The notes: a model not told the origin generated them from the letters alone. A stretch of 21,204 nucleotides of DNA from JABMRP01 sp964444795 (GCA_964444795.1 CAYUIQ010000161.1:1-21204), one strand, 5' to 3'. Shown: positions 7,637 to 15,385, counted from the first letter of the stretch. Numbers and translations: made by a program.

Positions 7637-7659
7637 TCGGGGAGATCGTTCGTCAACCA

Positions 7660-8286
7660 TCAATCACCCGGAATGTAGCGGACCTCAATGATCGTCTTGC
7701 CGGAAACGGTAAACTCCCAACGGGCATGGACCATGCCGTCGCCATGGAACCGATAGGTCAGGACCCTGTACGAGCCGGGATCGTAACCCTTGTCGGTCAG
7801 AGGCACTTCCTTCGTCGGCTCCCCGGCGATGGATTTGAGATCGTCAGCCGAACACCCAAGCGGATTCCACTCCTTCATGAGTTCGCCGAAGCGGCGAAGA
7901 TGTTCATATGCCTCCGGACCCCTCCAGAGCGACGCGTCAATTCCGCCATATCGTCGCCTCAGGTCGGCGATGAATGCGTCCCGGTTCTGGTCAAAGCTCC
8001 CACCGGTTCCTTCGACGTACCTTCTCCGCAATTGCTCCGTAGTGAGTTCCGCTTCCATGACTTCGGCCCCCTGGTTCTGTTGGTTTTCGACCGGTTTCTT
8101 GTTCTCCTGACAACAGCGCTGGCCAGACTCGGCCGGCGGGTCTTGCTGCCGGTTGTCGACGGTTTCGTTGTCGTCCCCGCAACCAGGCGGCAGTAACAGC
8201 AGGGCGATGACAAGACCGGTTCGCTGCAAAACGCGAAGCCGGTTGCCCGCCCTGACACGACGTTGGGACGTTTCTGTCCTAGTCAT
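7660..8286 (-). CDS. Small lipoprotein, tandem paralogue 1 (unknown function)
   Basis: A 208-aa protein with a lipoprotein-type signal (VIALLLLPPGCGDD, candidate acylated Cys at residue 36; the -3 Pro is not ideal), then a Gln/Asn/Glu-rich linker and a conserved domain. The domain shares four blocks with the next two genes: IADLRRRYGGID, LRRFGELMKEWNPLGCSADD, LKSIAGEPTKE and a C-terminal hairpin YRFHGDGMVHARWEFTVSG. The blocks IaGxPt...(T/Y)xFd.G...(W)xF resemble the general layout of BamE/SmpA-type small envelope lipoproteins, but I cannot claim homology. GGAGG lies ten bases upstream of the ATG. It probably faces the periplasm. It is the most downstream of the three copies, and the two spacers beside it hold repeat copies. 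Confidence 0.75.
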   Translation of the reverse strand: MTRTETSQRRVRAGNRLRVLQRTGLVIALLLLPPGCGDDNETVDNRQQDPPAESGQRCCQENKKPVENQQNQGAEVMEAELTTEQLRRRYVEGTGGSFDQNRDAFIADLRRRYGGIDASLWRGPEAYEHLRRFGELMKEWNPLGCSADDLKSIAGEPTKEVPLTDKGYDPGSYRVLTYRFHGDGMVHARWEFTVSGKTIIEVRYIPGD

Positions 8287-8326
8287 TGTGGTAGGTCCTC
8301 CACGTTCTCTCGAAGTTGGTGAGACT

Positions 8327-8378
8327 GTAGGCCAGGACCTGTCCTGGTGAATCGGTGCCAGGGCTGGTCTTGGCCTAC
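8327..8378. repeat. Intergenic palindrome, copy 2 (21-bp arms)
   Basis: Arms 8327-8347 and 8358-8378 pair at 18 of 21 positions around the 10-nt loop tgaatcggtg. The right half, with loop, is the unit also seen at 7603-7636. It lies in the spacer between lipoprotein paralogues 2 and 1, just after the stop codon of paralogue 2 on the minus strand. Possible roles are transcript-end stabilisation or partial termination between the two genes; no T-tract follows. Confidence 0.65.
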
Positions 8379-8385
8379 GGCTGAA

Positions 8386-8970
8386 TTAATGCAGGGGGTC
8401 TCCACCCATCTCCGGCGGGAGCTTTATGGTGGTGGCGGGGCGCAACTGCTTCAGCCGGTCCGGTCCGCTGTAGGGGCCGATCCTGCGAACTCGGGTAAGC
8501 CCGCCTTTGTAGAACTCCCAGCGCACCACGCTCGTGCCGTTGTCGAAGGTATAGAACAAGGCGTTCTCGCACTCCCGCGTCGGCTTTCCCGCAATTGCTC
8601 TGATTCTCTTAAGAGACGTGTACATCGTAATGGGCTCCCGCATCAGCCGTTCAAAACGGCGCAGTTGCTCGTCCGCGTCCGGGCCCTTGACCGAGACGTC
8701 AATCGTGCCTGCGTATCGCTTCTCAAGGTCGTCGTAGCGGGCTTGCAGGGCTTCGTGGCCCTCTTTGCCCGTCGTCGCTTCCAGCAACGCCTGCCACGGT
8801 TTTGGGTTCGTCGGTGTCTCCTTCGGCTTCGGCTGTGCCGGGGTCTCCGCCCGCGGGCCGCAGCCAGAGTGAATCGCCACGGTTGCCGCCAGCAGTATCA
8901 GCAGCCGTCCACACACGCTATGTCGGATAGCAGTGGTGGCGCTGCGCCCTCTCTCGAACTCTCTTGTCAT
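8386..8970 (-). CDS. Small lipoprotein, tandem paralogue 2 (unknown function)
   Basis: A 194-aa protein with an N-terminal hydrophobic signal (RLLILLAATVAIHSGCGP, candidate acylated Cys at residue 37) and a Pro/Lys linker. The conserved domain is also present in its two neighbours: LEKRYAGTIDVS, LRRFERLMREP, IRAIAGKPTRE and LFYTFDNGTSVVRWEF. It lacks the WNP(L/V)GC block of the other two and adds about 30 residues at the C-terminus, so it is the most diverged copy. A strong AAGGAGG Shine-Dalgarno lies 8 bases upstream of the ATG. The gap to the preceding paralogue is 36 bases, consistent with one transcript. Role unknown. Confidence 0.75.
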   Translation of the reverse strand: MTREFERGRSATTAIRHSVCGRLLILLAATVAIHSGCGPRAETPAQPKPKETPTNPKPWQALLEATTGKEGHEALQARYDDLEKRYAGTIDVSVKGPDADEQLRRFERLMREPITMYTSLKRIRAIAGKPTRECENALFYTFDNGTSVVRWEFYKGGLTRVRRIGPYSGPDRLKQLRPATTIKLPPEMGGDPLH

Positions 8971-9006
8971 CGTCCGCCCTCCTTTCCAGTGTCGGAAAGT
9001 GGCCCG

Positions 9007-9534
9007 CTACTGACCCTCGCGGAAGTACACCTCCGTGATAGTAGGCCGGCCCGTAAACCGCCAATGCGGCGCGCCCATCCCGTCATCGAAGGGGTAAATG
9101 AGCGAATCGTCGGTCTCGCTTCTGGGTCTTCCGGCAATTGCTTTCAGATCCTCGATCGTACAGCCCACGGGATTCCACTCGTGCATCAACTGCCTAAAGA
9201 GAATAAGATGTGGAGTAATCTTATCCTGGGGCGCGTGACAATCGATTCCCGCGTAACGCTTCTTCAGATCGGCAATCAGCGCCGCTTTGGCTGCCTGCAA
9301 CTGCTTGTCGGATTCCGCGTCCACGTACGCCCGCCGCAGTTTCAGAGTGGTAGCCGTGGCCGCCTCCGCCGATGGTTCGTTCATCTCAACGTCCGCGTTC
9401 CCTGGCGGACTCTTTGGGTCACCCTGGCATCCGGCAACCGCCGCCAGCCATCCGGCCACAAACAGCACGCTCACGACGGACCCATGCTCCGCGTATGGCG
9501 ATAATCGTCGCCTGTAATCAGGTGTGTTATTCAT
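9007..9534 (-). CDS. Small lipoprotein, tandem paralogue 3 (unknown function)
   Basis: A 175-aa protein. The signal VSVLFVAGWLAAVAGCQG has the best lipobox of the three (VAGC, Cys at residue 36). The conserved domain carries IADLKKRYAGID, LFRQLMHEWNPVGCTIED, LKAIAGRPRSE, LIYPFDDGMGAPHWRF and ITEVYFREGQ, very close to paralogue 1. Its ATG overlaps the stop codon of the upstream 1003-aa gene in an ATGA arrangement (9531-9534), so translation is probably coupled to that gene and no separate Shine-Dalgarno is needed. Function unknown; the coupling implies that it acts with the upstream product or derives from the same ancestral operon. Confidence 0.78.
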   Translation of the reverse strand: MNNTPDYRRRLSPYAEHGSVVSVLFVAGWLAAVAGCQGDPKSPPGNADVEMNEPSAEAATATTLKLRRAYVDAESDKQLQAAKAALIADLKKRYAGIDCHAPQDKITPHLILFRQLMHEWNPVGCTIEDLKAIAGRPRSETDDSLIYPFDDGMGAPHWRFTGRPTITEVYFREGQ

Positions 9535-12500
9535 GGCAATTCATCCGCGCTATTACGGACCTTTGTGGTGTCACCATCGCCGGCACCGTCGGTGTCGGTC
9601 GCAAACGGGCCAATCCGCTTGGGCCCGCCGACTTGCAGCGAATTCTGAGCCGACCCATGGAAGAGCGCCTCCACCGGATCGGCATTCCCCGGGTCTGTAC
9701 GGTGCCCCTTGTCGAGGAGTACATGCAGCAACTCGTGGGCGAAACTGAGCGCATCCGGCCAGGGCGGAACGCTATCCGGGTCTTGATTTGCCGCGATGAA
9801 GAAAAGATTCTGATAGGCGTTATCGCCCGTATCGTTATTGCAAGCGATGTACGCCCCCCCGCCAGGTCGACCACCGTCTTCGGGACGGTAGACTTTATGG
9901 AGATAGAAAACGTCAACACTATTCAGGTCAGCGTCTTTGAACATTACGAGTTGCTTTTCGGCGTCAGTGAGCGTAGCCCACTGTGCCAGTCCCTTCGATA
10001 CCTCGCACGCCAAGATGGTCTCGTCTTCGGGTGTGTGCTTCTCAATCATGGCGGGATGATTTGGCTTTCCCGGGTCCCCGCTTCCGCCGATGTCAATAGT
10101 CACGGGGCGCTTGATCCGCGTGCAGCATTGTGCGTATCGCTGATCCGTAATACTCAGGTCATCCAAAACACGGCTTCTCGTTACCGTTGGAGTCGTCGTG
10201 GAGTAGAAGACCTCGGAACCATCCGCGTGTGCCACGGCGCTGGTGGATTCGGCTCCGCGCCCGCTTGAGCCGTCAGCTTTCAGGGCAGTAATCTCATTCG
10301 TCGCTGGATTGATCGATCGGTATTCGATGATCTCGCTGCCGATCTTGAGTTGGGCCGCCGGGTGGAAGTCGGCTACGTTGTCCACCTTGATCGTGGTCTG
10401 GGACGCATCGATCGCTCCGTCCAGGGCCGTCTCTCCGGGCACGCTGAACACCACGATATTCAGCTTCACCTCCCGAATGTCGTACTTGAGCAGGTTCGTA
10501 CCTTCGTAGTCCTCGCCCACCGGGCGGCCGATGCCGATTCTCCGCTCGTCGGTACAGGTTGCCCCGGCCCGCGTGTAAGAAAGGGTCACTGTCTCTCCCA
10601 GCTTGCACAGTACGGTTTGCGTGCCTTGCACTTGATCGTCGTAGCCGTCGGTGACCAGGCGGAGGAACTCCCCTTGGTAAGTGACGCCGCTCTTCTTGTC
10701 CAGAGTGTAAGTGATGGGCGCTCGATTGCCGACGGTGAGCGTGACGTCGACGCTGGGGCCCCCCGCTTGGTCGTCTTCCACCTCCAGGCGAAAATTATTC
10801 GGGTCCGCGGTCCCCGCGTCAAAGGCGGAGTTCGGGGGGAGGAGGTTGTCGGTGACGTAATTGCTGACCCCCAGCGCCCGGCTTTCCGGGGAGATTTCAA
10901 TGTTGCCGTTGTCAAGGAAGCGGAGGGTGGCACCACAAACGTCGCATTCGGCGACCAGCGACAGTTCGTCGAAATAGCCGTCGTTGTCGGTGGGGATGTG
11001 ACGCACGGCCAAGAGCCGAATCCGAACCTTTCGGGTCCCGCTGGGCGCGATTCTTGCATCGGTATAGTTGGTCCACTCGTCGACGTTCTGCGCGCCGGTA
11101 TCGTAGGAAGCCAGCACGGTGTTATCCGCCTGACGGTATTCGACGATCACCCGGCTTGTATCGGTGTCGCTTTCGCCGTAGGTGTTCAGCCAGCCGGAGA
11201 ATCGGAGGCGGATTTCTCCGTTGTCAATCTCGGCGGCCTTGTCGCTGACGTCGACGTCCTGATAGAGTTCTCCGGATGCGGTTTCTCCCGCCCAGAAGAG
11301 GTACTTGCCGGTGCGAGCGGCCGGGAACCCGTCCACCCCGCCCTGCTGGCGCTTCCAGTCACCCAACACTACGGTCCAGTAAGGGGGCGGCTCGCCGGGC
11401 AGTTCGCAACCGGGATTCCTGATCAGGTTCATGGCGCTGCACACCCCGCAACGCGCCACCAGCGACAGGTCGTCGAAGTACCCGTCGGTTGAAGCTCCGC
11501 TGAGCCGGTTTGCTATCAAGCGGATGCGAATCGTGCGCGTGCTGCTGGGTGCGACGCGCAAATCGGTAAATTCGGTCCAATCATCGACGTTGTGGGGGCC
11601 GCTGTCGTAACTCTCGATAACCGCTCCGCCCCCGTCTCGGTATTCGACGATCACGCGACTCGTGTCATCGTCCGAAGTCCGGGTATTGAGCCAGACGGAG
11701 AAGGAGAACTCAACATTGCCGGCATCGATCCGTGTGGCTTCGGCGCTGACGTCGACGTCTTGGTACAGCTCCGCCGCCGCCTGCGAGCTCCCGGGCCAGA
11801 ACAGATAGGTTCCCTCGTGGGCGATGGGAAACAGGCCAACGCTGCCCTGCACGCGCTGCCAAACGCCCGAGAGTTGTGTCCAGCCCGGTGGAGTGTGGAA
11901 GCCGACAGTCGGGGGCAACTCGCAACTTGGGTTCGCGATGAGATTCGTCTCGCTGCAGATCCCCGGCGGCGGGCTGGGGCTGGCGCTCGGCTCGGCAGCC
12001 ATGGCCTCCAGCGCCATCTCCATCGGCGCCAGCGGGACCACCTCCAGACGCGGCCAAGTCAGCCCGAACCGCTCGGCGTACCAAAACTCGTCGCGCTGGC
12101 GCCGCCCTTGCAGATGGGCCCGCTGCTCCTCGACGCTGGGGCGGTCCGCTTCAAAAAGCTGCCAAACCCGCGCCCAGAGCCCCTCCGGGTGATCGGCCAG
12201 GCGGCCGGAGTGACGCCGTCGGCAGCGGTCGACCCACTGGGACCAGACGCTGTGCGTAAAACTCTTGCGGGCCATCCGCAGTTGATTGGCCATCAGGTGC
12301 TCGATCGGTACGTCGTAATTGTCGAACGACTCGCGGAACCGGTGCCCGACGACCGCCTCCGGATCGTGCAGGATGGAAAAACCCATCAGCCAGCACTTCA
12401 GCCCAAAGTCGAGATCCTCCACGCCCCAGAAGCGCATCTGCGGATCGAAGCCGCCCAGATCGTCGTACAAATCGCGATGGACCGCCAGGGCGCAGCCGAT

Positions 12501-12542
12501 CAGCGCGGGCGATTCGTGGAACGTGCGGCCTTTGTGGCGCAC
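9531..12542 (-). CDS. Chimeric protein: partial glycosyltransferase, two beta-sandwich-like repeats, zincin-like C-terminus
   Basis: A 1003-aa protein with four parts. Residues 1-165 match the C-terminal half of a GT2/GT27-like glycosyltransferase: ESPALIGCALAVHRD, GGFDPQMRFWGVEDLDFGLK (31-49, the ED motif) and VGHRFRESF. The N-terminal nucleotide-binding half is absent. Residues about 170-194 are a Met/Ala/Pro linker. Residues 195-368 and 365-536 are two homologous modules that begin NLIxNPxCELP and end DGYFD(D/E)LSLVAxCxVC, resembling carbohydrate-binding or jelly-roll domains. Residues 540-815 are beta-rich, with a segment (about 703-780) typical of bacterial surface or phage-tail-like modules. 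HELLHVLLDKGH (936-947) is HExxH, with a further His six residues after the second one, a zincin-like site not matching the metzincin spacing. The start is GTG with no clear Shine-Dalgarno and an in-frame stop 7 codons upstream, which suggests 5' truncation. There is no signal peptide. Confidence 0.72.
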   Translation of the reverse strand: MRHKGRTFHESPALIGCALAVHRDLYDDLGGFDPQMRFWGVEDLDFGLKCWLMGFSILHDPEAVVGHRFRESFDNYDVPIEHLMANQLRMARKSFTHSVWSQWVDRCRRRHSGRLADHPEGLWARVWQLFEADRPSVEEQRAHLQGRRQRDEFWYAERFGLTWPRLEVVPLAPMEMALEAMAAEPSASPSPPPGICSETNLIANPSCELPPTVGFHTPPGWTQLSGVWQRVQGSVGLFPIAHEGTYLFWPGSSQAAAELYQDVDVSAEATRIDAGNVEFSFSVWLNTRTSDDDTSRVIVEYRDGGGAVIESYDSGPHNVDDWTEFTDLRVAPSSTRTIRIRLIANRLSGASTDGYFDDLSLVARCGVCSAMNLIRNPGCELPGEPPPYWTVVLGDWKRQQGGVDGFPAARTGKYLFWAGETASGELYQDVDVSDKAAEIDNGEIRLRFSGWLNTYGESDTDTSRVIVEYRQADNTVLASYDTGAQNVDEWTNYTDARIAPSGTRKVRIRLLAVRHIPTDNDGYFDELSLVAECDVCGATLRFLDNGNIEISPESRALGVSNYVTDNLLPPNSAFDAGTADPNNFRLEVEDDQAGGPSVDVTLTVGNRAPITYTLDKKSGVTYQGEFLRLVTDGYDDQVQGTQTVLCKLGETVTLSYTRAGATCTDERRIGIGRPVGEDYEGTNLLKYDIREVKLNIVVFSVPGETALDGAIDASQTTIKVDNVADFHPAAQLKIGSEIIEYRSINPATNEITALKADGSSGRGAESTSAVAHADGSEVFYSTTTPTVTRSRVLDDLSITDQRYAQCCTRIKRPVTIDIGGSGDPGKPNHPAMIEKHTPEDETILACEVSKGLAQWATLTDAEKQLVMFKDADLNSVDVFYLHKVYRPEDGGRPGGGAYIACNNDTGDNAYQNLFFIAANQDPDSVPPWPDALSFAHELLHVLLDKGHRTDPGNADPVEALFHGSAQNSLQVGGPKRIGPFATDTDGAGDGDTTKVRNSADELP

Positions 12543-12916
12543 TTGCCGGATCTGTGAGCCGGATCAACCACCTTTCCTATATCACGAAACGAAGAAACAA
12601 GCAAGCGGGTGCGGAAGCGGGGCCAGCTTTTTCGTTCTTCCTTTTCATCTTCTCTTACGAGTTTGCGTAGGGGGGTGACACATGCTGTCACCCCTCGCAA
12701 AGACGGCCACTGCGTTTGCCGGCGTTCAGAAGCCCAGTTCCAGGCAACGCCTCTGGTGAGTGAATTGCCGGCGAGCCGAGTGTCCAGCAGAACCTGGCAT
12801 CGAGACCGGATTTCTCCTGCTAGGCGGCAAATTCCGGCAACGTGTTCCCGCAGCGCAGGGCCCCAAGTTTGAACGGCCAGAGCGGCCTTATCCAGCATGG
12901 CCTCGTGCCCGTTCGA
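12543..12916. other. Gene-free stretch between the kinase and the chimeric gene
   Basis: This 374-base spacer follows the kinase stop and precedes the GTG of the truncated glycosyltransferase chimera on the minus strand. It contains the palindrome at 12662-12701 and an open minus-strand frame (12500-12898) without recognisable motifs. I looked here for the missing N-terminal half of the glycosyltransferase (nucleotide-binding strand and DxD) in all minus frames and did not see it. Confidence 0.55.
12662..12701. repeat. Strong palindrome with perfect inner and outer stems
   Basis: The inner stem ggggtgaca (12672-12680) and tgtcacccc (12686-12694) has a 5-nt loop. The outer stem tttgcg (12662-12667) and cgcaaa (12696-12701) is also perfect, with a small bulge between the two stems. 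It lies about 215 bases after the kinase stop, and no T-tract follows on either strand. It is best read as a REP-like palindrome or mRNA-end structure rather than a classical terminator. Confidence 0.65.
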
Positions 12917-15277
12917 TCAGGCCGGGGAAGCCTCGTCGGTTCCAAACGGGATGTCTTGCCTAAGCGGCAGTTCCACTGCGATACGTGTTCCGTCGCCGGG
13001 AGCACTGTCAATAGTGATCAGGCCACCGCACAGTCGAGCACGTTCGCGCATTCCGCGCAAGCCAAAACGCTCTTCCGACACCAGGCGGGGATCGAAACCG
13101 ACGCCTCGATCGCGGATCTCAAGCAGCAGCCGGCCATCGTTTTCGGTGAGTCTCACCGCGGCACGGTCACACTGACTATGCCGCTTCACATTCGTCAGGG
13201 CCTCTTGCACGATGCGAAAGACGGTCGTTTCCAGCATGGGGTATAGCCGGTCGGACTTTACGGAAAACGATGTTTCGACTTGCAGTCCGGGACTGAAACC
13301 GTTTCCGGCAATTAGATGTTCAATGGCCGCAACGATGCCCCTCTCATCAATAATCATTGGCCGCAATTCGCCGACCAAACGTCGGCCTTCGGAAATCGCC
13401 TTTCCCAGTAGATCGCTAATCGGTCGGAGTCGGTCTACTCCCGACCAGCCCTGCGATTCAATGCTCCGAAGTCCGCCCTCCAGAATCATCTTCGCGCCGA
13501 CTACATCCTGCACGAGACCATCGTGAATTTCATGTGCGACCAGCTTGCGTTCCTGTTCTTGCAGGTCGAGTAGTTTTCTCAACAGCTTCGCGTCGGCCTC
13601 CAGCTTCCCCTGGGCCTCCTTTCGTTCCGAAACATCGGTGCAAATGATCATCAATTGTTCAACCAGCCCATCCTCCGCCAGGGGAACTGCGCGGCACGAC
13701 CACCACCGGCCGAAGTTGTCCGGAAATTCGTAGGCTTGGGTTTCGCGAGTTTCGAATGCCCGCGCGTGATATCGACGAATCTCTTTGTGGTACTCCGGTG
13801 GGATATATTGGAAGCCCGTTGTTCCAATCAATTCGTCCTCAATGCATTCGTCTCTCGCTTGACCGATGTATTGGATGATGCTGTCGCGGTCGACCAAGAG
13901 CATCTGGTCCGGCATGTTCTCCAGAAGGCTCCGCCACCTGCTTTCTGATTCCCGCAACGTTTCCTCGTATTGCCGGCGCTCGGTAATGTCTTGAGCAATC
14001 CCCGCTACGCGGCAGACGGCACCATTTTCATCGAATATCGGAAAGCCGCGGTCCAGAATCCAGCGGATGGAACCGTCCGGACGAACGATTCGGTATTCGG
14101 GTGTCCTGAACTCTGACACACGCCCTTCGGCCTTGCCGGCGAGATCAGCGATCAATGCTCCGCGATCCTCTTCCATGACGGCATCCAACCAAGAGCGAGG
14201 ATCTCGGCGTACGCTCTCGCAGGAACGCCCCCAGACTTTTTCGTACGCGGGACTTATGTAGATCACTTCGGTCCAATCCGGGGAGCACAACCAGAAGACC
14301 TCTTCCACGTTTTCCGCCAGTTGGCGAAATCGCTCCTCGCTTTCACGTAGCTCCTGCTGGGTCTCTTTGCGTGGAGTGATGTCTTCGTGAATCGATAGCC
14401 AGACCGTGCCTTGTTCGGCCGACTCGAATCTGGAGATGTTGGCGTGGCACCAGAAGGTTCGACCGTTCTTCGTAATGTTCAGAATCTCACCATTCCAGGC
14501 ACCACATTCCGCCAGGCTATCGATGATCTCGTTGGCCGTTTCTCTTGGATCCTTGCCCTCGGTTGGGGCATTCAATATCGCCACTTCCCTGCCAAGTAAC
14601 TCGCCCGGCTCGTACTCGAACATTCGCTCAAACTGTGGATTCACATAGACAATCGCAGCATCGCCAGCTCGCACGAGCGATGCTCCTTCGGCCATGTTCG
14701 TGACCATCTCTTTGTGAAGGTGCAACGTTTCCTGGACTTTCCTGCGCTCGGCGATCTCCTTCTTCAAGGCAAGGTTGGCGGCTGTCAGTTCGGCTGTCCT
14801 TTGCCGCACACGCTGCTCTAGCTCGCCGCGTGCTCTCTGCAGAGCCTTCTCCGTTCTGTTCCGCTCCGTGACGTCTTTCGCAACGACGCAGTACTTTCGG
14901 CGCCCGCGGACATCCACGTCCTTGTGGCTGACAAACAAGCTCCGTCGATGTCCCTCTTTTGTGAGAATGTCGACTTCGTAAGGCTTCCCGTCTCCGCGCT
15001 GGGCCTCTCTCCAACGCTCTAGTATGAATTCGTGCATATCGGAGGGGATCACCTTAATGAAATGACTCCCAATCAATTCTTCTCGCGGCCAGTCGAGAAT
15101 CCGAAAGAAAGCGGGGTTACCGAATTCAAATCTCCCCGCCTCATCCACGACGAATATACCGTCAAGCGATGCTCCGATAATCGTGTTCAGATAGGCCTCG
15201 GAGACTTCCCCCGGTGCCTCGATTCGCGGTTTCTTCCTGCTTTCGCTGTGGCTTTCCATGTTCTCACTAATCTGCAT
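12917..15277 (-). CDS. Multi-PAS sensor histidine kinase (NarL-type, HisKA_3)
   Basis: A 786-aa soluble sensor kinase with no transmembrane segment. Four PAS units are visible at about residues 24-140 (AYLNTIIGASLDGIFVVDEAGRFEFGN), 186-302, 310-434 (ending VCRVAGIAQDITERR) and 440-553 (ending IICTDVSERKEAQ); a coiled coil (RARGELEQRVRQRTAEL) links the first two. The dimerisation/phosphoacceptor domain is HisKA_3, ERKLVAHEIHDGLVQDV, with H585 before Asp as the predicted phosphorylated residue. The HATPase part has N box QEALTNVKRHS (691-701), DRGVGFD (723-729) and GLRGMRERA (739-747). Signal unknown; redox, light or ligand sensing by PAS is possible. No response regulator lies beside it, so it is an orphan in this window; partners are usually NarL/LuxR-type. 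An alternative ATG at 15259 (residue 7) has an equally weak ribosome-binding site. Confidence 0.93.
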   Translation of the reverse strand: MQISENMESHSESRKKPRIEAPGEVSEAYLNTIIGASLDGIFVVDEAGRFEFGNPAFFRILDWPREELIGSHFIKVIPSDMHEFILERWREAQRGDGKPYEVDILTKEGHRRSLFVSHKDVDVRGRRKYCVVAKDVTERNRTEKALQRARGELEQRVRQRTAELTAANLALKKEIAERRKVQETLHLHKEMVTNMAEGASLVRAGDAAIVYVNPQFERMFEYEPGELLGREVAILNAPTEGKDPRETANEIIDSLAECGAWNGEILNITKNGRTFWCHANISRFESAEQGTVWLSIHEDITPRKETQQELRESEERFRQLAENVEEVFWLCSPDWTEVIYISPAYEKVWGRSCESVRRDPRSWLDAVMEEDRGALIADLAGKAEGRVSEFRTPEYRIVRPDGSIRWILDRGFPIFDENGAVCRVAGIAQDITERRQYEETLRESESRWRSLLENMPDQMLLVDRDSIIQYIGQARDECIEDELIGTTGFQYIPPEYHKEIRRYHARAFETRETQAYEFPDNFGRWWSCRAVPLAEDGLVEQLMIICTDVSERKEAQGKLEADAKLLRKLLDLQEQERKLVAHEIHDGLVQDVVGAKMILEGGLRSIESQGWSGVDRLRPISDLLGKAISEGRRLVGELRPMIIDERGIVAAIEHLIAGNGFSPGLQVETSFSVKSDRLYPMLETTVFRIVQEALTNVKRHSQCDRAAVRLTENDGRLLLEIRDRGVGFDPRLVSEERFGLRGMRERARLCGGLITIDSAPGDGTRIAVELPLRQDIPFGTDEASPA

Positions 15278-15356
15278 AGACGGACCGCAAGTTGGCCGAA
15301 GGTGCCTCCCAACGGCGTAGTAGCTACTGGCACGCTAACCATAAACGAACGGACGC

Positions 15357-15385
15357 ATTATAGGCGGGCTTGGCCACGGGGTCAC
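15357..15385 (-). promoter_or_regulatory. Promoter of the histidine kinase gene
   Basis: On the minus strand, GTGACC (15380-15385) is followed after 17 bases by a perfect TATAAT (15357-15362). Transcription would start near 15350, giving a leader of about 70 nt before the ATG at 15277. The -35 is within one of the two tandem 16-bp repeats, so a regulator bound there could contact RNA polymerase. Confidence 0.55.

Noticed and set aside
6105..7691. 528-codon plus-strand open frame opposite the tandem glycosyltransferase
   Set aside because: It is the antisense of a gene with clear GT2 motifs in the other strand; its translation has no domain, and high GC makes such long antisense frames common.
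8347..9504. 385-codon plus-strand open frame across the lipoprotein genes
   Set aside because: It spans two genes and their spacer; the three minus-strand paralogues conserve protein blocks, which proves the coding strand.
10350..12557. Plus-strand open frames of 380 and 321 codons opposite the chimeric gene
   Set aside because: They mirror the minus-strand repeat modules and glycosyltransferase half, which contain recognisable motifs; no start signals were seen for the plus frames.
12500..12898. 132-codon minus-strand open frame as the missing first half of the glycosyltransferase
   Set aside because: Its translation shows no nucleotide-binding strand, no DxD motif and no hydrophobic beta pattern expected of a GT-A domain.
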